This document shows positions 1 through 9,189 of a DNA stretch of 64,000 bases, in pieces. The position numbers were made by a program, and so were the translations under genes. This stretch comes from Brevundimonas vesicularis (GTDB lineage Bacteria > Pseudomonadota > Alphaproteobacteria > Caulobacterales > Caulobacteraceae), in NCBI RefSeq assembly GCF_014204545.1, contig NZ_JACHLJ010000001.1, forward strand, positions 62,001 through 126,000, in the 5' to 3' direction. The notes beneath the pieces are model-generated. The model worked only from the letters and a program-made list of their open reading frames with translations. It did not search any database and was not told where the DNA came from. Position 1 is the stretch's first letter. Every line of letters begins with the position of its first letter.

Positions 1-363
1 CGCATGGCGGCGAATGCGCCCTCGACCGGCTGTCTGGTGGTGTTCACGACCTTGGGCGGCACGGCGCGGCGGATGGCGCGCGAACGGCCGCTGAAGCCGA
101 TCCTGGTGCTGACGCCTAATCCCAACACCGCGCGCCGGCTGGCCCTGGTCTGGGGGCTGGAGCCGCGTCTGGGCGAGCAGCCGGACTCGCTGGAGGCCGT
201 GACGGACGACGCCGTCAACAGCGCGGTCAAATATGGTCTGGCCGAGCCGGGCCAGCGCATCCTGATCCTGGCGGGCACGCCGTTCGGGGCGCCGGGCGCG
301 GCCAATCTGCTGCGACTGGCCCACGCGCCAGCGGCGACGTCGAAGGGCCGCAAGAAGAGCTAG
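1..363 (+). CDS. pyk: Pyruvate kinase, C-terminal part (5' end outside window)
   Basis: Pyruvate kinase transfers phosphate from phosphoenolpyruvate to ADP in the last step of glycolysis. Only the C-terminal alpha/beta domain is present. The reading frame is open from the first base of the window, so the methionine at base 4 is internal. Family-typical segments are the RPLKPILVLTPNP stretch followed by TARRLALVWGLEP, and the closing RILILAGTPFGAPGAANLLR stretch, which forms the end of the domain that carries allosteric sites in other pyruvate kinases. The tail ends in a short basic stretch (KGRKKS). It converges on the oxidoreductase gene, and the two stop codons overlap by 3 bases. The domain assignment is confident; the symbol follows from it. 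Confidence 0.88.
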   Translation, partial: RMAANAPSTGCLVVFTTLGGTARRMARERPLKPILVLTPNPNTARRLALVWGLEPRLGEQPDSLEAVTDDAVNSAVKYGLAEPGQRILILAGTPFGAPGAANLLRLAHAPAATSKGRKKS

Positions 364-1397
364 AGAGCGATCTCGCGCCCCTCGGCCGCGCTGCGCAGTC
401 CGGCGTCGATAATCCGCATGACGACCAGGGCCTGATCCGCCGTCACCGGCGGCGGGCCTTCCCCGCGAATGGCGTCGCGCATGGCGGCGTAGAAGGCGGG
501 ATAGTCGCCGCGCTCCGGCGTCGGAGTGGTGCGGACGGTCTCGCCCTCGATCTGTTTCGTCAGGACGCCGGGCGACGGGTCCAGGCCCCAGTCGGCGTCG
601 CCGGGACGCAGTCCCGCCTTGGACTGGCCCTCCTGGGCGTCGAGGCCGTGCTTGATGAAGCTGCCGCCCGTGCCGTGGACGACGTAGCGCAGGCTGGATT
701 CGGCCGCGAGGTGGCTCATGTTCAGGATGACCCGCAGCCGGTCGTAGCGCAGCAGGACGTGGGCGTAGTCGATGGCGGTCGCGCCCTGGCGCTGGGCCTG
801 CAGATCGGCGTAGACGCCCAGCGGCGGGCCGAACAGCTGCACCGCCTGATCGATCAGGTGCGGCCCCAGATCGGCCCAGACGCCGCCGTCCCGCTTGTCC
901 TTCCAGCGGTCGGTCACGGTCGGGCGGAAACGGTCGTAGTGGCTTTCGAACACGGCGATCTCGCCCAGCTCGCCCTCGGCGATCAGGCGGCGCAGGGTCA
1001 GGAAGTCGGCGTCCCAACGACGGTTCTGGAAGACGCTGAACACGCCGCGCGATGCGGCCGCGACGGCGGCGACCGCCTCGGCATCGGCGAGCGTCACCGC
1101 AAAGGGCTTGTCCACCACCACCGACTTGCCGGCCTTCAGCGCCGCGATCGACTGTTCGGCGTGCAGGGCGTCGGGGGTGGCGACGACGATCAGACGGATG
1201 TCGTCGCGGGCGAGCGCCGCGTTCAGGTCGGGCAGGACCTCGACATCGGGCAGGTCGGCGTGAACCGCGTCAGGGCGCGATGAGACCACCGCCGCCAGGC
1301 TCAAGCCCGGCGTGGCCTCGATCAACGGCGCGTGGAAGGTCTGGCCCGCCAGGCCGTAGCCGACGACGGCGACGCCGATGGGAGGATGTGAGGTCAT
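360..1397 (-). CDS. Gfo/Idh/MocA family NAD(P)-dependent oxidoreductase
   Basis: A 345-residue cytoplasmic oxidoreductase. The N-terminal Rossmann fold shows GVAVVGYGLAGQTFHAPLI, and the VVDKPFAVT segment is this family's version of the EKP catalytic motif. Later come the YDRFRP and DLGPHLIDQAVQLFG segments of the C-terminal alpha/beta domain, which in this family hold the catalytic histidine. The substrate (probably a sugar, inositol or related polyol) cannot be named from sequence. I placed the start at the ATG of MTSHPP, where it falls one base past the stop of the upstream lipoprotein gene (TGACATG), rather than at an upstream in-frame codon that would add 14 basic residues and overlap that gene. 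The tight spacing suggests co-transcription with the lipoprotein. Confidence 0.85.
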   Translation of the reverse strand: MTSHPPIGVAVVGYGLAGQTFHAPLIEATPGLSLAAVVSSRPDAVHADLPDVEVLPDLNAALARDDIRLIVVATPDALHAEQSIAALKAGKSVVVDKPFAVTLADAEAVAAVAAASRGVFSVFQNRRWDADFLTLRRLIAEGELGEIAVFESHYDRFRPTVTDRWKDKRDGGVWADLGPHLIDQAVQLFGPPLGVYADLQAQRQGATAIDYAHVLLRYDRLRVILNMSHLAAESSLRYVVHGTGGSFIKHGLDAQEGQSKAGLRPGDADWGLDPSPGVLTKQIEGETVRTTPTPERGDYPAFYAAMRDAIRGEGPPPVTADQALVVMRIIDAGLRSAAEGREIAL

Positions 1398-1398
1398 G

Positions 1399-1938
1399 TC
1401 AATGCGGCCAGCGTTCCGTGAGGACCTCCGCCTTACCATCTCTGACGCGGACTTCCATGGCGGGCTCGGCCGGCTGGCCGACGGCGAACAGTTCGTAGAT
1501 CACGCTGCCGTCCATCTGACGGCTTTCGATGATGCGTTCGGGGGCGAAGGCGCCGGTCGCGGCGCGGGCGGTGGCCTGGACGGCCTGGGGCATGTCGGCG
1601 AAGGCGACGTCGCGTTGGATTTCCACAACCTCGAACCGGTCGCCGGTCTGCTGGATGTCCAGTTCGACCTCGGACCCGTCCGGCCGGGCGCCTTCGACGT
1701 CGTAATAGACGCGGCCCTCGCGTTCCTTTCGTTCGACCTCGGCGACGGTCATGCCCGACACGGTCTGCTGGACAAGCGCCGTCAGGGCGGGGGGCAGGTC
1801 GGCAGGCGACACGTCGGAGATCTGGGTTTCAGGGCCGGGCGGCAGGGCCGTCGGCGCGGCGTCGGCCTTGTCTTCTTGCGGGGGTGAACAGGCGCCCAGC
1901 ACGGCGGCTGCGGCGATGGCGAAAAGAGCGTGCTTCAT
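1399..1938 (-). CDS. Small lipoprotein with PepSY-like domain
   Basis: A 179-residue exported protein. The N-terminus (MKHALFAIAAAAVLGACSPP) is a lipoprotein signal with lipobox LGAC, so the mature protein should be membrane-anchored. The C-terminal part (VAEVERKEREGRVYYDVEGARPDG, then a second similar unit near PERIIESRQMDGSVIYEL) has the pattern of PepSY-like small domains: an amphipathic helix followed by a KREGRVYYDVE-type strand. A clear Shine-Dalgarno (GGAGGAA) lies 7-8 bases before the ATG. It is followed immediately by the oxidoreductase gene. The function is unknown; the PepSY-like call is by pattern only. Confidence 0.65.
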   Translation of the reverse strand: MKHALFAIAAAAVLGACSPPQEDKADAAPTALPPGPETQISDVSPADLPPALTALVQQTVSGMTVAEVERKEREGRVYYDVEGARPDGSEVELDIQQTGDRFEVVEIQRDVAFADMPQAVQATARAATGAFAPERIIESRQMDGSVIYELFAVGQPAEPAMEVRVRDGKAEVLTERWPH

Positions 1939-2054
1939 CGGTCGTTCCTCCCGCGCCTTGCGCGCTTGTGCGATCAGGAAGAGGAGGCTGGTAACCGGTG
2001 TCAAGTCCTGCGCGTCCGTGGCGACGGCTTGTCGCGGCGCGAGGCCTGAGGGCT

Positions 2055-3491
2055 CTACGGTCGGTCGAAGCGCGGTCCATCCAGCACATAGGGCACCACG
2101 CCGCGCTCGTTCTCGGGCACGTGCAGGGCGCGATCCAAGGGCGGGAAGGCGCGCTGGGTGCAGTCGGTGCGCTCGCAGATGCGGCAGCTGACGCCGATCC
2201 GGGCGGCGGGGCCGTTCAGGTCCAGACCGGCGGCATAGACCAGGGACCCGGCGTGCTCGACCTCGCACCCCAGGGACAGGGCGTAGCGGCGGTCGTTGGC
2301 GAGGTAGGAGCCGCTGGGCTTGGACACGCTGCGGGCGATGGAGATGTAGCGCGAGCCGTCGGGCATTTCGGCCAGTTGCACCCCGATCCGGTCGGGCGTG
2401 GCGAAGGCTTCGTGCACGTTCCACAGGGGGCAGGCGCCGCCGAAGCGGGCGAACTGGAAGCGGGTGGCGCTGTGGCGTTTGGTGATGTTGCCGGCCATGT
2501 CGACTCGGGCGAAATAGAAGGGCACGCCGCGCCAGCCGGGCCGTTGCAGGGTCGAGAGCCGGTGGCAGACCTGTTCGAAACTGACCTGGAACCGGGTGCG
2601 CAGGCGGTCGATGTCGTGCTTCTCGGCCCGCGCCGCCTCCAGGAAGGCGCGGTAGGGCAACAGCAGCGCGCCCGCCGCATAGTTGGCCAGGCCGACACGG
2701 GCCACGTCGCGCGCGGCCTGGGTGCGGAAGGCCGCCTGGTCCAGCTCGGTCTCGATCAGGTCGCGGAAGGACAGCAGGGCCAACTGGTGCGCCAGCTGGA
2801 ACGACCGGGTCGCCCCCGGCTGCCAGGCGTCCAGGCTCAGGATCCGGCTGGCGGGATCATAGCGGCGCAGGGCCTCTTGCCCCGCGACATAGACCGTCCG
2901 CACGCCGTGCCGGTCGGCCAGCAGGGTCTCCAGCGCCCGTTCGATCGGGCCGTCCTGCGGGATGTCGGCGGCCAGGGCCTCGGCCGCCGTGTCCAGACTG
3001 TCGACGTAGTTGTCGCGGTAATGGAAGAAGTCGCGGACCTCCTCATAGGGCAGCAGTGCGACGCGGGCGCCCAGCTCGTCGCGGCCCAGGGTGTCGTCCA
3101 GCGCCTTCACCCGCTCGTCCAGCTGGCGGAAGGCCTGGTGCAGGGCCAGGAACTGATGGGCCAGGCGCGGGGTGTTGGCGACAACCTGTTTCAGCTCGGC
3201 CGCCGTCGGGGGTTCGGCCCCGCCGCTGACCGGACCGGCGATGTCGGTGGTGGCCTCGCGCAGGTCGGCGATCAGGCGGGCGTCGCCCTCCAGATCGAAC
3301 AGGCTGGCGTCGATATGGAAGGCGCGGGTCAGGGCGATCAGGACGCGCGCCGTCGCCGGCCGCTGATTGGTCTCGATCTGCGACAGATAGGAGGGCGACA
3401 GGCCCAGACGTTCGGCGCAGGCCTCCAGCGTCCAGCCGCGCGCCTCGCGCAGCTTGCGCAGTTTGGCGCCCAGGAAAAGCTTCTCAGCCAT
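2055..3491 (-). CDS. pccR: ScfR-family transcriptional regulator of propionyl-CoA carboxylase (PccR)
   Basis: A 478-residue regulator. It has an N-terminal XRE helix-turn-helix (residues about 8-60, with [15 protein letters not shown]), a central DUF955/ImmA-IrrE-like region, and a C-terminal short-chain acyl-CoA regulator domain that includes [14 protein letters not shown] and a cysteine cluster ([10 protein letters not shown]). This architecture matches the ScfR group (RamB, MccR, PccR). In Rhodobacter sphaeroides PccR controls pccB, and this gene lies divergently next to pccB, so the assignment rests on family plus context. A second, related regulator sits beside aceA in this window. I chose the ATG giving [10 protein letters not shown]; a TTG two codons upstream is in frame but unlikely. 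A TTTGCAA-type site abuts the start codon, so autoregulation is plausible. Confidence 0.85.
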   Translation of the reverse strand: MAEKLFLGAKLRKLREARGWTLEACAERLGLSPSYLSQIETNQRPATARVLIALTRAFHIDASLFDLEGDARLIADLREATTDIAGPVSGGAEPPTAAELKQVVANTPRLAHQFLALHQAFRQLDERVKALDDTLGRDELGARVALLPYEEVRDFFHYRDNYVDSLDTAAEALAADIPQDGPIERALETLLADRHGVRTVYVAGQEALRRYDPASRILSLDAWQPGATRSFQLAHQLALLSFRDLIETELDQAAFRTQAARDVARVGLANYAAGALLLPYRAFLEAARAEKHDIDRLRTRFQVSFEQVCHRLSTLQRPGWRGVPFYFARVDMAGNITKRHSATRFQFARFGGACPLWNVHEAFATPDRIGVQLAEMPDGSRYISIARSVSKPSGSYLANDRRYALSLGCEVEHAGSLVYAAGLDLNGPAARIGVSCRICERTDCTQRAFPPLDRALHVPENERGVVPYVLDGPRFDRP

Positions 3492-3580
3492 TCGCAAGTT
3501 TGCAGTTCATCGTCGCCGCCTTTGCAAGTCCGCGCAGTTCCGCACCTTTTGCAAAGTTGCGTTTGCCATTTTGCGATGAA
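3491..3580. promoter_or_regulatory. Divergent pccR/pccB promoter with TTTGCAA-type operators
   Basis: The divergent intergenic region holds repeated TTTGCAA-like elements: TTCGCAAGTTTGCAG at 3491-3505, TTTGCAA at 3521-3527, TTTTGCAAA at 3547-3555, then GTTTGCC and TTTTGCG up to 3575. Published RamB and PccR sites are built on TTTGCAAA. The sites lie between the regulator and its inferred target, so this is the likely PccR operator. No -35/-10 boxes were assigned. Confidence 0.6.
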
Positions 3581-3622
3581 GGCGCCACGCCTTGCCGTTC
3601 GAACAAGAGGCCGAAACCGATC

Positions 3623-5158
3623 ATGACTCAAGCCATCCTTGAAGAACTGGAGCGCCGCCGCGCCGCCGCCAAACTGGGCGGTGGGGAAAAGCGTATCGCC
3701 GCCCAGCACGCCAAGGGCAAGCTGACGGCGCGCGAACGCATCGACGTGCTGTTGGACGAGGGCTCCTTCGAGGAGACCGACATGTTCGTGGAGCACCGCA
3801 GCCACGACTTCGGCATGCAGGACCAGCGCATCCCCGGCGACGGGGTGGTGACCGGGCGCGGCACCATCGGCGGACGGCTGGTCTATGTCTTCTCCAAGGA
3901 CTTCACGGTCTTCGGCGGCAGCCTGTCGGGCGCCCATGCGGCCAAGATCGTCAAGTTGCAGAAGATGGCCCTGACGACCGGCGCGCCGATCATCGGCCTG
4001 TTCGACGCCGGCGGCGCGCGGATTCAGGAAGGCGTGGAAAGTCTGGCGGGTTACGCCGACATCTTCCTGCAGAATACGCTCGCCAGCGGCGTCATTCCCC
4101 AGATCAGCGTGATCATGGGGCCGTGCGCGGGCGGCGATGTCTATTCACCGGCCATCACCGACTTCATCTTCATGGTGAAGGACACGTCCTACATGTATGT
4201 GACCGGCCCCGATGTGGTGAAGACTGTCACCAACGAGGTGGTCAGCCACGAGGATCTGGGCGGCGCCCGCGTCCACGCCGGCAAGTCCGGCGTGGCGGAC
4301 GGGGCGTTCGAGAACGATCTGGAGGCTTTATCGGAGGTGCGCCGCCTGATCGGCTTCCTGCCGCTGTCGAACCGCGAAAAGCCGCCGGTGCGCGAGAGCT
4401 ATGATGAGCCCGAGCGGGACGAGCCGAGCCTGGACACCCTGATCCCGGCCAATCCGAACCAGCCCTATGACATGAAGGAGCTGATCCTGAAGGTGGTCGA
4501 TGAGGCCGACTTCTTCGAGATCGGGGCCGACTTCGCCAGGAACATCATCTGCGGCTTCGGCCGGCTGGACGGCCAGACGGTCGGGATCGTCGCCAACCAG
4601 CCCCAGGTGCTGGCGGGCGTGCTGGACATCGATTCAAGCCGCAAGGCCGCGCGGTTCGTGCGCTTCTGCGACGCCTTCGACATTCCGCTGGTGACGCTGG
4701 TGGACGTGCCGGGCTTCATGCCGGGGACCAAGCAGGAGTACGGCGCCCTGATCAAACACGGGGCCAAGCTGCTGTTCGCCTATGCCGAGGCGACGGTGCC
4801 GAAACTGACCCTGATCACGCGCAAGGCCTATGGCGGCGCCTATGACGTGATGAGCTCCAAACACCTGCGCGGCGACGTCAACTACGCCTGGCCCACCGCC
4901 GAGATCGCGGTCATGGGCGCCAAGGGCGCGGTCGAGATCATCTTCCGCAAGGAGGCCGGCGATCCCGAGGCCCTGGCCGCGCGCGAGGCGGAGTACAAGG
5001 ACCGGTTCGCCAATCCGTTCGTGGCGGCGGGCCTGGGCTATATCGACGACGTCATCATGCCGCACGGGACGCGGCGGCGGCTGGTGAAGGCCCTGCGGAC
5101 GCTGAAGAACAAGGTCCAGGAGAACCCCTGGAAGAAGCACGACAATATTCCGCTGTGA
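3623..5158 (+). CDS. pccB: Propionyl-CoA carboxylase beta subunit
   Basis: The 511-residue carboxyltransferase subunit of propionyl-CoA carboxylase, which transfers the carboxyl group from biotin to propionyl-CoA to make methylmalonyl-CoA. The N-terminal half has [20 protein letters not shown] and [19 protein letters not shown], and the C-terminal half has [25 protein letters not shown] and [18 protein letters not shown], the acyl-CoA and carboxybiotin pockets of the family. The length fits PccB. I chose the ATG of [13 protein letters not shown], preceded by a weak AAGAGG; an upstream in-frame extension would run through the operator region. It is the first gene of the propionate operon, and its stop overlaps the start of the next (broken) gene. 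Confidence 0.95.
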   Translation: MTQAILEELERRRAAAKLGGGEKRIAAQHAKGKLTARERIDVLLDEGSFEETDMFVEHRSHDFGMQDQRIPGDGVVTGRGTIGGRLVYVFSKDFTVFGGSLSGAHAAKIVKLQKMALTTGAPIIGLFDAGGARIQEGVESLAGYADIFLQNTLASGVIPQISVIMGPCAGGDVYSPAITDFIFMVKDTSYMYVTGPDVVKTVTNEVVSHEDLGGARVHAGKSGVADGAFENDLEALSEVRRLIGFLPLSNREKPPVRESYDEPERDEPSLDTLIPANPNQPYDMKELILKVVDEADFFEIGADFARNIICGFGRLDGQTVGIVANQPQVLAGVLDIDSSRKAARFVRFCDAFDIPLVTLVDVPGFMPGTKQEYGALIKHGAKLLFAYAEATVPKLTLITRKAYGGAYDVMSSKHLRGDVNYAWPTAEIAVMGAKGAVEIIFRKEAGDPEALAAREAEYKDRFANPFVAAGLGYIDDVIMPHGTRRRLVKALRTLKNKVQENPWKKHDNIPL

Positions 5159-5810
5159 TGGGGACCGTCTCAAATACTGCGCTGTCCAAAGAGGAGTGGA
5201 AAACTCGATTGGCGCAGCGGCAGTCACCGAAATCCCTAACCAAGTTGGTGGGCGATCTCAGTGAGGCCATGGGCGATTACTTTGTAACCGACAATACTAT
5301 GACGTGGGCACGAGAAGCTCATGTCTCCGCCCGGTTCGCCTCTGCTATCGGCGCTACCTCGTATGGATTGATGATCGTCCTGACCTGGGGGTCCAAATGT
5401 CGGACTCCGTGGATAGGTTTTACGAAGTCACGGAGGTGATCGAACCTGGACGACGTCGTAACGACGAATATCGGGAAGATCGCGTTCGCAAAAGCGCCGG
5501 TGAAGAAGTTCTGCGCACCTACCAACCTGACAACGTCTCATCGACGCGCTCTGCACTCCACCATGCTGCAGACAAGAAGGCCAAAAAGATTGGAAATTAC
5601 GGAACCAACGGGTGCGGGCTAGTCATCTATCTAAATACCGATTTGATGGTTTTCGACGAGGTGGCGGACGAACTCGAAGCAAACCTTCTCGGTGATACCG
5701 AAGTTGCTGGCAGCGTCTTCAACGACGTTTGGGTTCTATGGTCCGACCGCCTTTATCATGTTTGGAGCGGCGGAAACGCTGTTCCGCTTTCGCCCAAACT
5801 GGGCGTTTGA
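5158..5810 (+). pseudogene. Frameshifted hypothetical gene inserted between pccB and pccA
   Basis: A gene of unknown function, apparently broken by one frameshift. The first part starts at an ATG overlapping the pccB stop (TGATG) and reads [15 protein letters not shown]... to ...AREAHVSARFASAIGATSYG near 5366. The sense then continues in the frame one base back, as DDRPDLGVQM...FYEVTEVIEPGRRRNDEYRE..., to the stop at 5808. Adding one base near 5367 would join SYG directly to DDRPDLG and give a protein of about 217 residues. Base composition is clearly more AT-rich than pccB and pccA. The spaced PDLG and YEVTEV segments faintly recall PD-(D/E)xK nuclease cores, but I would not call it one. A sequencing error could mimic the break. 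Confidence 0.6.
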
Positions 5811-5827
5811 CGCCCGTAGGAAGCCCC

Positions 5828-7807
5828 ATGTTCTCCAAAATTCTCATCGCCAACCGTGGCGAGATCGCGGTTCGGATCATCAAGACCTGCCGCCGCATGG
5901 GCATCAAAACCGTGCAGGTCTATTCGGAGGCTGACGCCGGGTCGTTGGCGGTCGAGATGGCCGACGAGGCGGTGCTGATCGGGCCGGCGCCGGCGGCGCA
6001 GTCCTATCTGCTGGCGGACAAGATCGTCGAGGCGGTGCGCCAGACGGGGGCGCAGGCCGTGCATCCGGGCTTTGGGTTCCTGAGCGAGAACGCCGGGTTT
6101 GCGCGGCGGCTGAGGGACGAGGGGATCGCCTTCATCGGGCCAAACCCCGAGGCCATCGAGGCCATGGGCGACAAGATCAGCTCCAAGAAGCTGGCGGCCG
6201 AGGCGGGGGTTTCGACCGTGCCGGGCCATATGGGGCTGATCGAGACGCCGGACGAGGCGGTGAAGATCGCCAACGAGATCGGCTATCCGATCATGATCAA
6301 AGCCTCGGCCGGCGGCGGCGGCAAGGGCATCCGCGTGGCCCACTCGGACGCCGACATGGCCGAGGGGTTCGCGGCGGTGAAGGCAGAGGCGCTGAACGCG
6401 TTCGGCGACGACCGGGTCTTCCTGGAGAAGTTCATCGTCGATCCGCGCCACATCGAGATTCAGGTGCTGGGCGACAAGCACGGCCATGTGGTCCATCTGT
6501 TCGAGCGCGAATGCTCGATCCAGCGCCGCAACCAGAAGGTCATAGAGGAGGCGCCGAGCCCCTTGCTGGACGAGGCCACCCGCGCCGCCATGGGGGCGCA
6601 GGCCGTCGCCCTGGCCCAGGCCGTCAACTATGACTCGGCCGGTACGGTCGAGTTCGTCGCGGGGCAAGACAAGAGCTTCTACTTCCTGGAGATGAACACC
6701 CGGCTGCAGGTCGAGCATCCGGTGACGGAGCTGATCACGGGCGTCGATCTGGTCGAGCAGATGATCCGTTCGGCCTGGGGCGAGGAACTGGCCTTCGAAC
6801 AGAAGGACCTGAAGATCGACGGCTGGGCGATCGAGAGCCGGATCTACGCCGAGGATCCGTATCGGGGCTTCCTGCCGTCCATCGGCCGGCTGGTTCGCTA
6901 TGAGCAGCCGGAGGAAGGCGATCAGAGGGACTATACGGTCAGGAACGATTCCGGCGTCCGCGAGGGCGACGAGATCAGCATGTTCTACGACCCCATGATC
7001 GCCAAACTGTGCGCCTGGGGCGAGACGCGCGAGGCGGCGGTCGAGGGCATGGCCCGCGCGCTGGAGGACACCCACCTGTCGGGCCTGGGGCATAATGTGC
7101 CCTTCCTGGCGGCGGTGATGGACCAGGACCGGTTCAAGTCGGGCAATCTGTCGACCAGCTATATCAAGGACGAATTCCCGGACGGCTTTAACGGCCTGCG
7201 CCCGACGGTGGAGCAGGAACACATCCTGATCGCCTCGGCCCTGGCCATGCACGAGGTCATCGCCGAACAGGACGGCGACCCGTCGGACCGCACCGACTGG
7301 ATCGTGATGATCGACAAGACGCCGCACGGCGTCGGCCTGTCCTATGACGAGGACGAGGAGATGATCCTGACCCTGACGGGCGGGGGCGACATCCGACTGT
7401 CGGACATCGACTGGCGGCCCGGCCTGGCCCAGTTCAAGGCCGATCTGGATGGCGAGCCCTTCACCGCCGAGGTCAAGCGCGTCGCCGACGGCTTCGACAT
7501 CCGCCACCGCGCGGCCAAAGCGCGGGTTCGGGTGCTGCGGCCCCATGTCGCCGAACTGTATGCGCGCCTGCCGGAGAAGGTTGCGGCGGACACCTCCAAG
7601 ATGGTGCTGTCGCCGATGCCGGGTCTGGTGGTCTCGATCCCGGTGGTCGTGGGCCAGGAGGTCAAGACCGGCGAGACGGTGGCCATCATCGAGGCCATGA
7701 AGATGCAGAACATTCTGAAGGCCGAACGCGACGGGGTGGTGAAGGCCGTCGGTGCCAAGGACGGCGATCCCGTCGCGGCGGACGACGTGCTGGTGGAGTT
7801 CGGTTGA
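5828..7807 (+). CDS. pccA: Propionyl-CoA carboxylase alpha subunit (biotin carboxylase plus biotin carrier)
   Basis: A 659-residue subunit that carboxylates biotin with ATP and bicarbonate and carries the biotin. The N-terminus (MFSKILIANRGEIAVRII) starts the biotin carboxylase fold, followed by the ATP-grasp glycine loop KASAGGGGKGIRVA, FIVDPRHIEIQVLGDKHG and EMNTRLQVEHPVTE. A PCC-specific BT-type linker precedes the C-terminal biotinyl domain with IIEAMKMQNIL, whose lysine is biotinylated. I chose the ATG of MFSKIL; upstream in-frame sequence belongs to the broken insert gene. Its stop overlaps the mutA start, so translation is probably coupled. Confidence 0.95.
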   Translation: MFSKILIANRGEIAVRIIKTCRRMGIKTVQVYSEADAGSLAVEMADEAVLIGPAPAAQSYLLADKIVEAVRQTGAQAVHPGFGFLSENAGFARRLRDEGIAFIGPNPEAIEAMGDKISSKKLAAEAGVSTVPGHMGLIETPDEAVKIANEIGYPIMIKASAGGGGKGIRVAHSDADMAEGFAAVKAEALNAFGDDRVFLEKFIVDPRHIEIQVLGDKHGHVVHLFERECSIQRRNQKVIEEAPSPLLDEATRAAMGAQAVALAQAVNYDSAGTVEFVAGQDKSFYFLEMNTRLQVEHPVTELITGVDLVEQMIRSAWGEELAFEQKDLKIDGWAIESRIYAEDPYRGFLPSIGRLVRYEQPEEGDQRDYTVRNDSGVREGDEISMFYDPMIAKLCAWGETREAAVEGMARALEDTHLSGLGHNVPFLAAVMDQDRFKSGNLSTSYIKDEFPDGFNGLRPTVEQEHILIASALAMHEVIAEQDGDPSDRTDWIVMIDKTPHGVGLSYDEDEEMILTLTGGGDIRLSDIDWRPGLAQFKADLDGEPFTAEVKRVADGFDIRHRAAKARVRVLRPHVAELYARLPEKVAADTSKMVLSPMPGLVVSIPVVVGQEVKTGETVAIIEAMKMQNILKAERDGVVKAVGAKDGDPVAADDVLVEFG

Positions 7808-9189
7808 TGACGGGCTTTCCCGCGCCCACGCCGCTGGAATGGCGCGAGGCGGCCCAGAAGGCGCTGAAGGATCGACCGATCGAGTCGCTGATGCATCTCG
7901 ATGCCGATCAACTTGTGACGCGGCCGTTGTATGCGGGCGCGACGGGCGTGCAGCCGATCTTCGCCCCGCGTCCGTCCGACTCCGAAGGCCGGGCCTGGGA
8001 TCTGCGGACGCTGGTGGAGGGCGACGATGCCGAAGCGGTCAACGCCGCCGTCCTGACCGATCTGGAGAACGGCGCGGCGTCGGTGGTGCTGAAGGGGCGG
8101 GTTCTGGCGGATTCCGCCCCGCTCAGCCGGGCGCTGGAAGGCGTGGCGCTGGAGCTGGCGCCGGTCGCGCTGGATGCAGGGATCGACGGGCCGGATGCGG
8201 CCAATGCGCTGGCGGTCGTCGCCAAGGGCTCGCCGCGCGCCCAACTGCGGTTTCATATGGACCCGGTGTCAGCCTTCGCCGAGGCGGGCGGCGCGCGGCG
8301 TTCGGTGGAAGAGCATCTGAGCCTGGCGGCCAATACGGCGGCGCGCCATGCGGGGGCCTATCCCGAAGCGACCTTTTTCATGGCCAGCGGCCGGGTCGCA
8401 CACGAGGCGGGCGGTTCGGCGGCGCAGGAGCTGGCCTTTGCGGCGTCCAGCGTCGTGGCCCATGCGAAGGCGGCGGTGGAGGCCGGGATGTCGGTCGAGG
8501 CGGCTTTGCGCGGCACGGTCGTCGGTCTGTCGGTCGATGCGGAATATTTCGACAGCCTGGCCAAGGTTCGGGCCATGCGGCTGATCTGGGCCAGCCTGAC
8601 GAAGGCGTCCGACGTGGATGTTCCGGCGGTTATCGAAGCGCGCTCGTCGCGGCGGATGCTGTCGGCGCGCGATCCCTGGCCCAATCTGCTGCGGCTGACG
8701 GCGGCCGGCTTCGCCGGCGCGGTCGGGGGGGCGGACGTGGTGGTGCTGGACGGCTTCACCCGCGCCTCCGGAACGTCGGACGCCTTCGCCCGGCGTCAGG
8801 CGAGGAACACCCAACTGGTGCTGATGGAAGAGGCCAATCTGGGCCGGGTCGACGATCCGGCCGCAGGCTCCTGGTATCTGGACGCCCGCACGCGCGATCT
8901 GGCCGAGGCCGGCTGGGCCGAGTTCCAGATGATCGAGGCCGAGGGTGGTTTGGTCGAGGCCCTGAAGGGCTCGGTCATCCAGCCGCGTATCGCCCGCGCC
9001 CGCGCGGTCCGCGAGGCCGCGCTGACGAACGGCGCGGCGCAGATCATCGGCGTGACCAAATATGTGGACGCGGACGTGCGGCCAGCGCCGGTCGAGGCGG
9101 GCGATGAGGCGGCCGTGGCGGTCGAACGAGCCTGCGAGCCACTAAGGCCGATCCGGTTTGCCGCAGCCTTCGAGGAGGCGGCTCAATGA
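7807..9189 (+). CDS. mutA: Methylmalonyl-CoA mutase small (beta) subunit
   Basis: The 460-residue non-catalytic subunit of heterodimeric methylmalonyl-CoA mutase. It has the mutase TIM-barrel pattern ([25 protein letters not shown] interrupted by small residues; [30 protein letters not shown]) but stops after [13 protein letters not shown] with no B12-binding domain, as expected for the small subunit. The ATG overlaps the pccA TGA by one base, and the stop overlaps the mutB ATG (ATGA), so the subunits are translationally coupled. It is more diverged than MutB. Confidence 0.9.
   Translation: MTGFPAPTPLEWREAAQKALKDRPIESLMHLDADQLVTRPLYAGATGVQPIFAPRPSDSEGRAWDLRTLVEGDDAEAVNAAVLTDLENGAASVVLKGRVLADSAPLSRALEGVALELAPVALDAGIDGPDAANALAVVAKGSPRAQLRFHMDPVSAFAEAGGARRSVEEHLSLAANTAARHAGAYPEATFFMASGRVAHEAGGSAAQELAFAASSVVAHAKAAVEAGMSVEAALRGTVVGLSVDAEYFDSLAKVRAMRLIWASLTKASDVDVPAVIEARSSRRMLSARDPWPNLLRLTAAGFAGAVGGADVVVLDGFTRASGTSDAFARRQARNTQLVLMEEANLGRVDDPAAGSWYLDARTRDLAEAGWAEFQMIEAEGGLVEALKGSVIQPRIARARAVREAALTNGAAQIIGVTKYVDADVRPAPVEAGDEAAVAVERACEPLRPIRFAAAFEEAAQ

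Noticed and set aside
5361..5375. Programmed ribosomal frameshift in the pccB-pccA insert
   Set aside because: No slippery heptamer or obvious downstream pseudoknot is present; a simple deletion is more likely.
5756..7546. Long open frame on the minus strand opposite pccA
   Set aside because: It mirrors the coding frame of a clear pccA gene; long antisense frames are expected at this GC content, and the translation has no recognisable motif.
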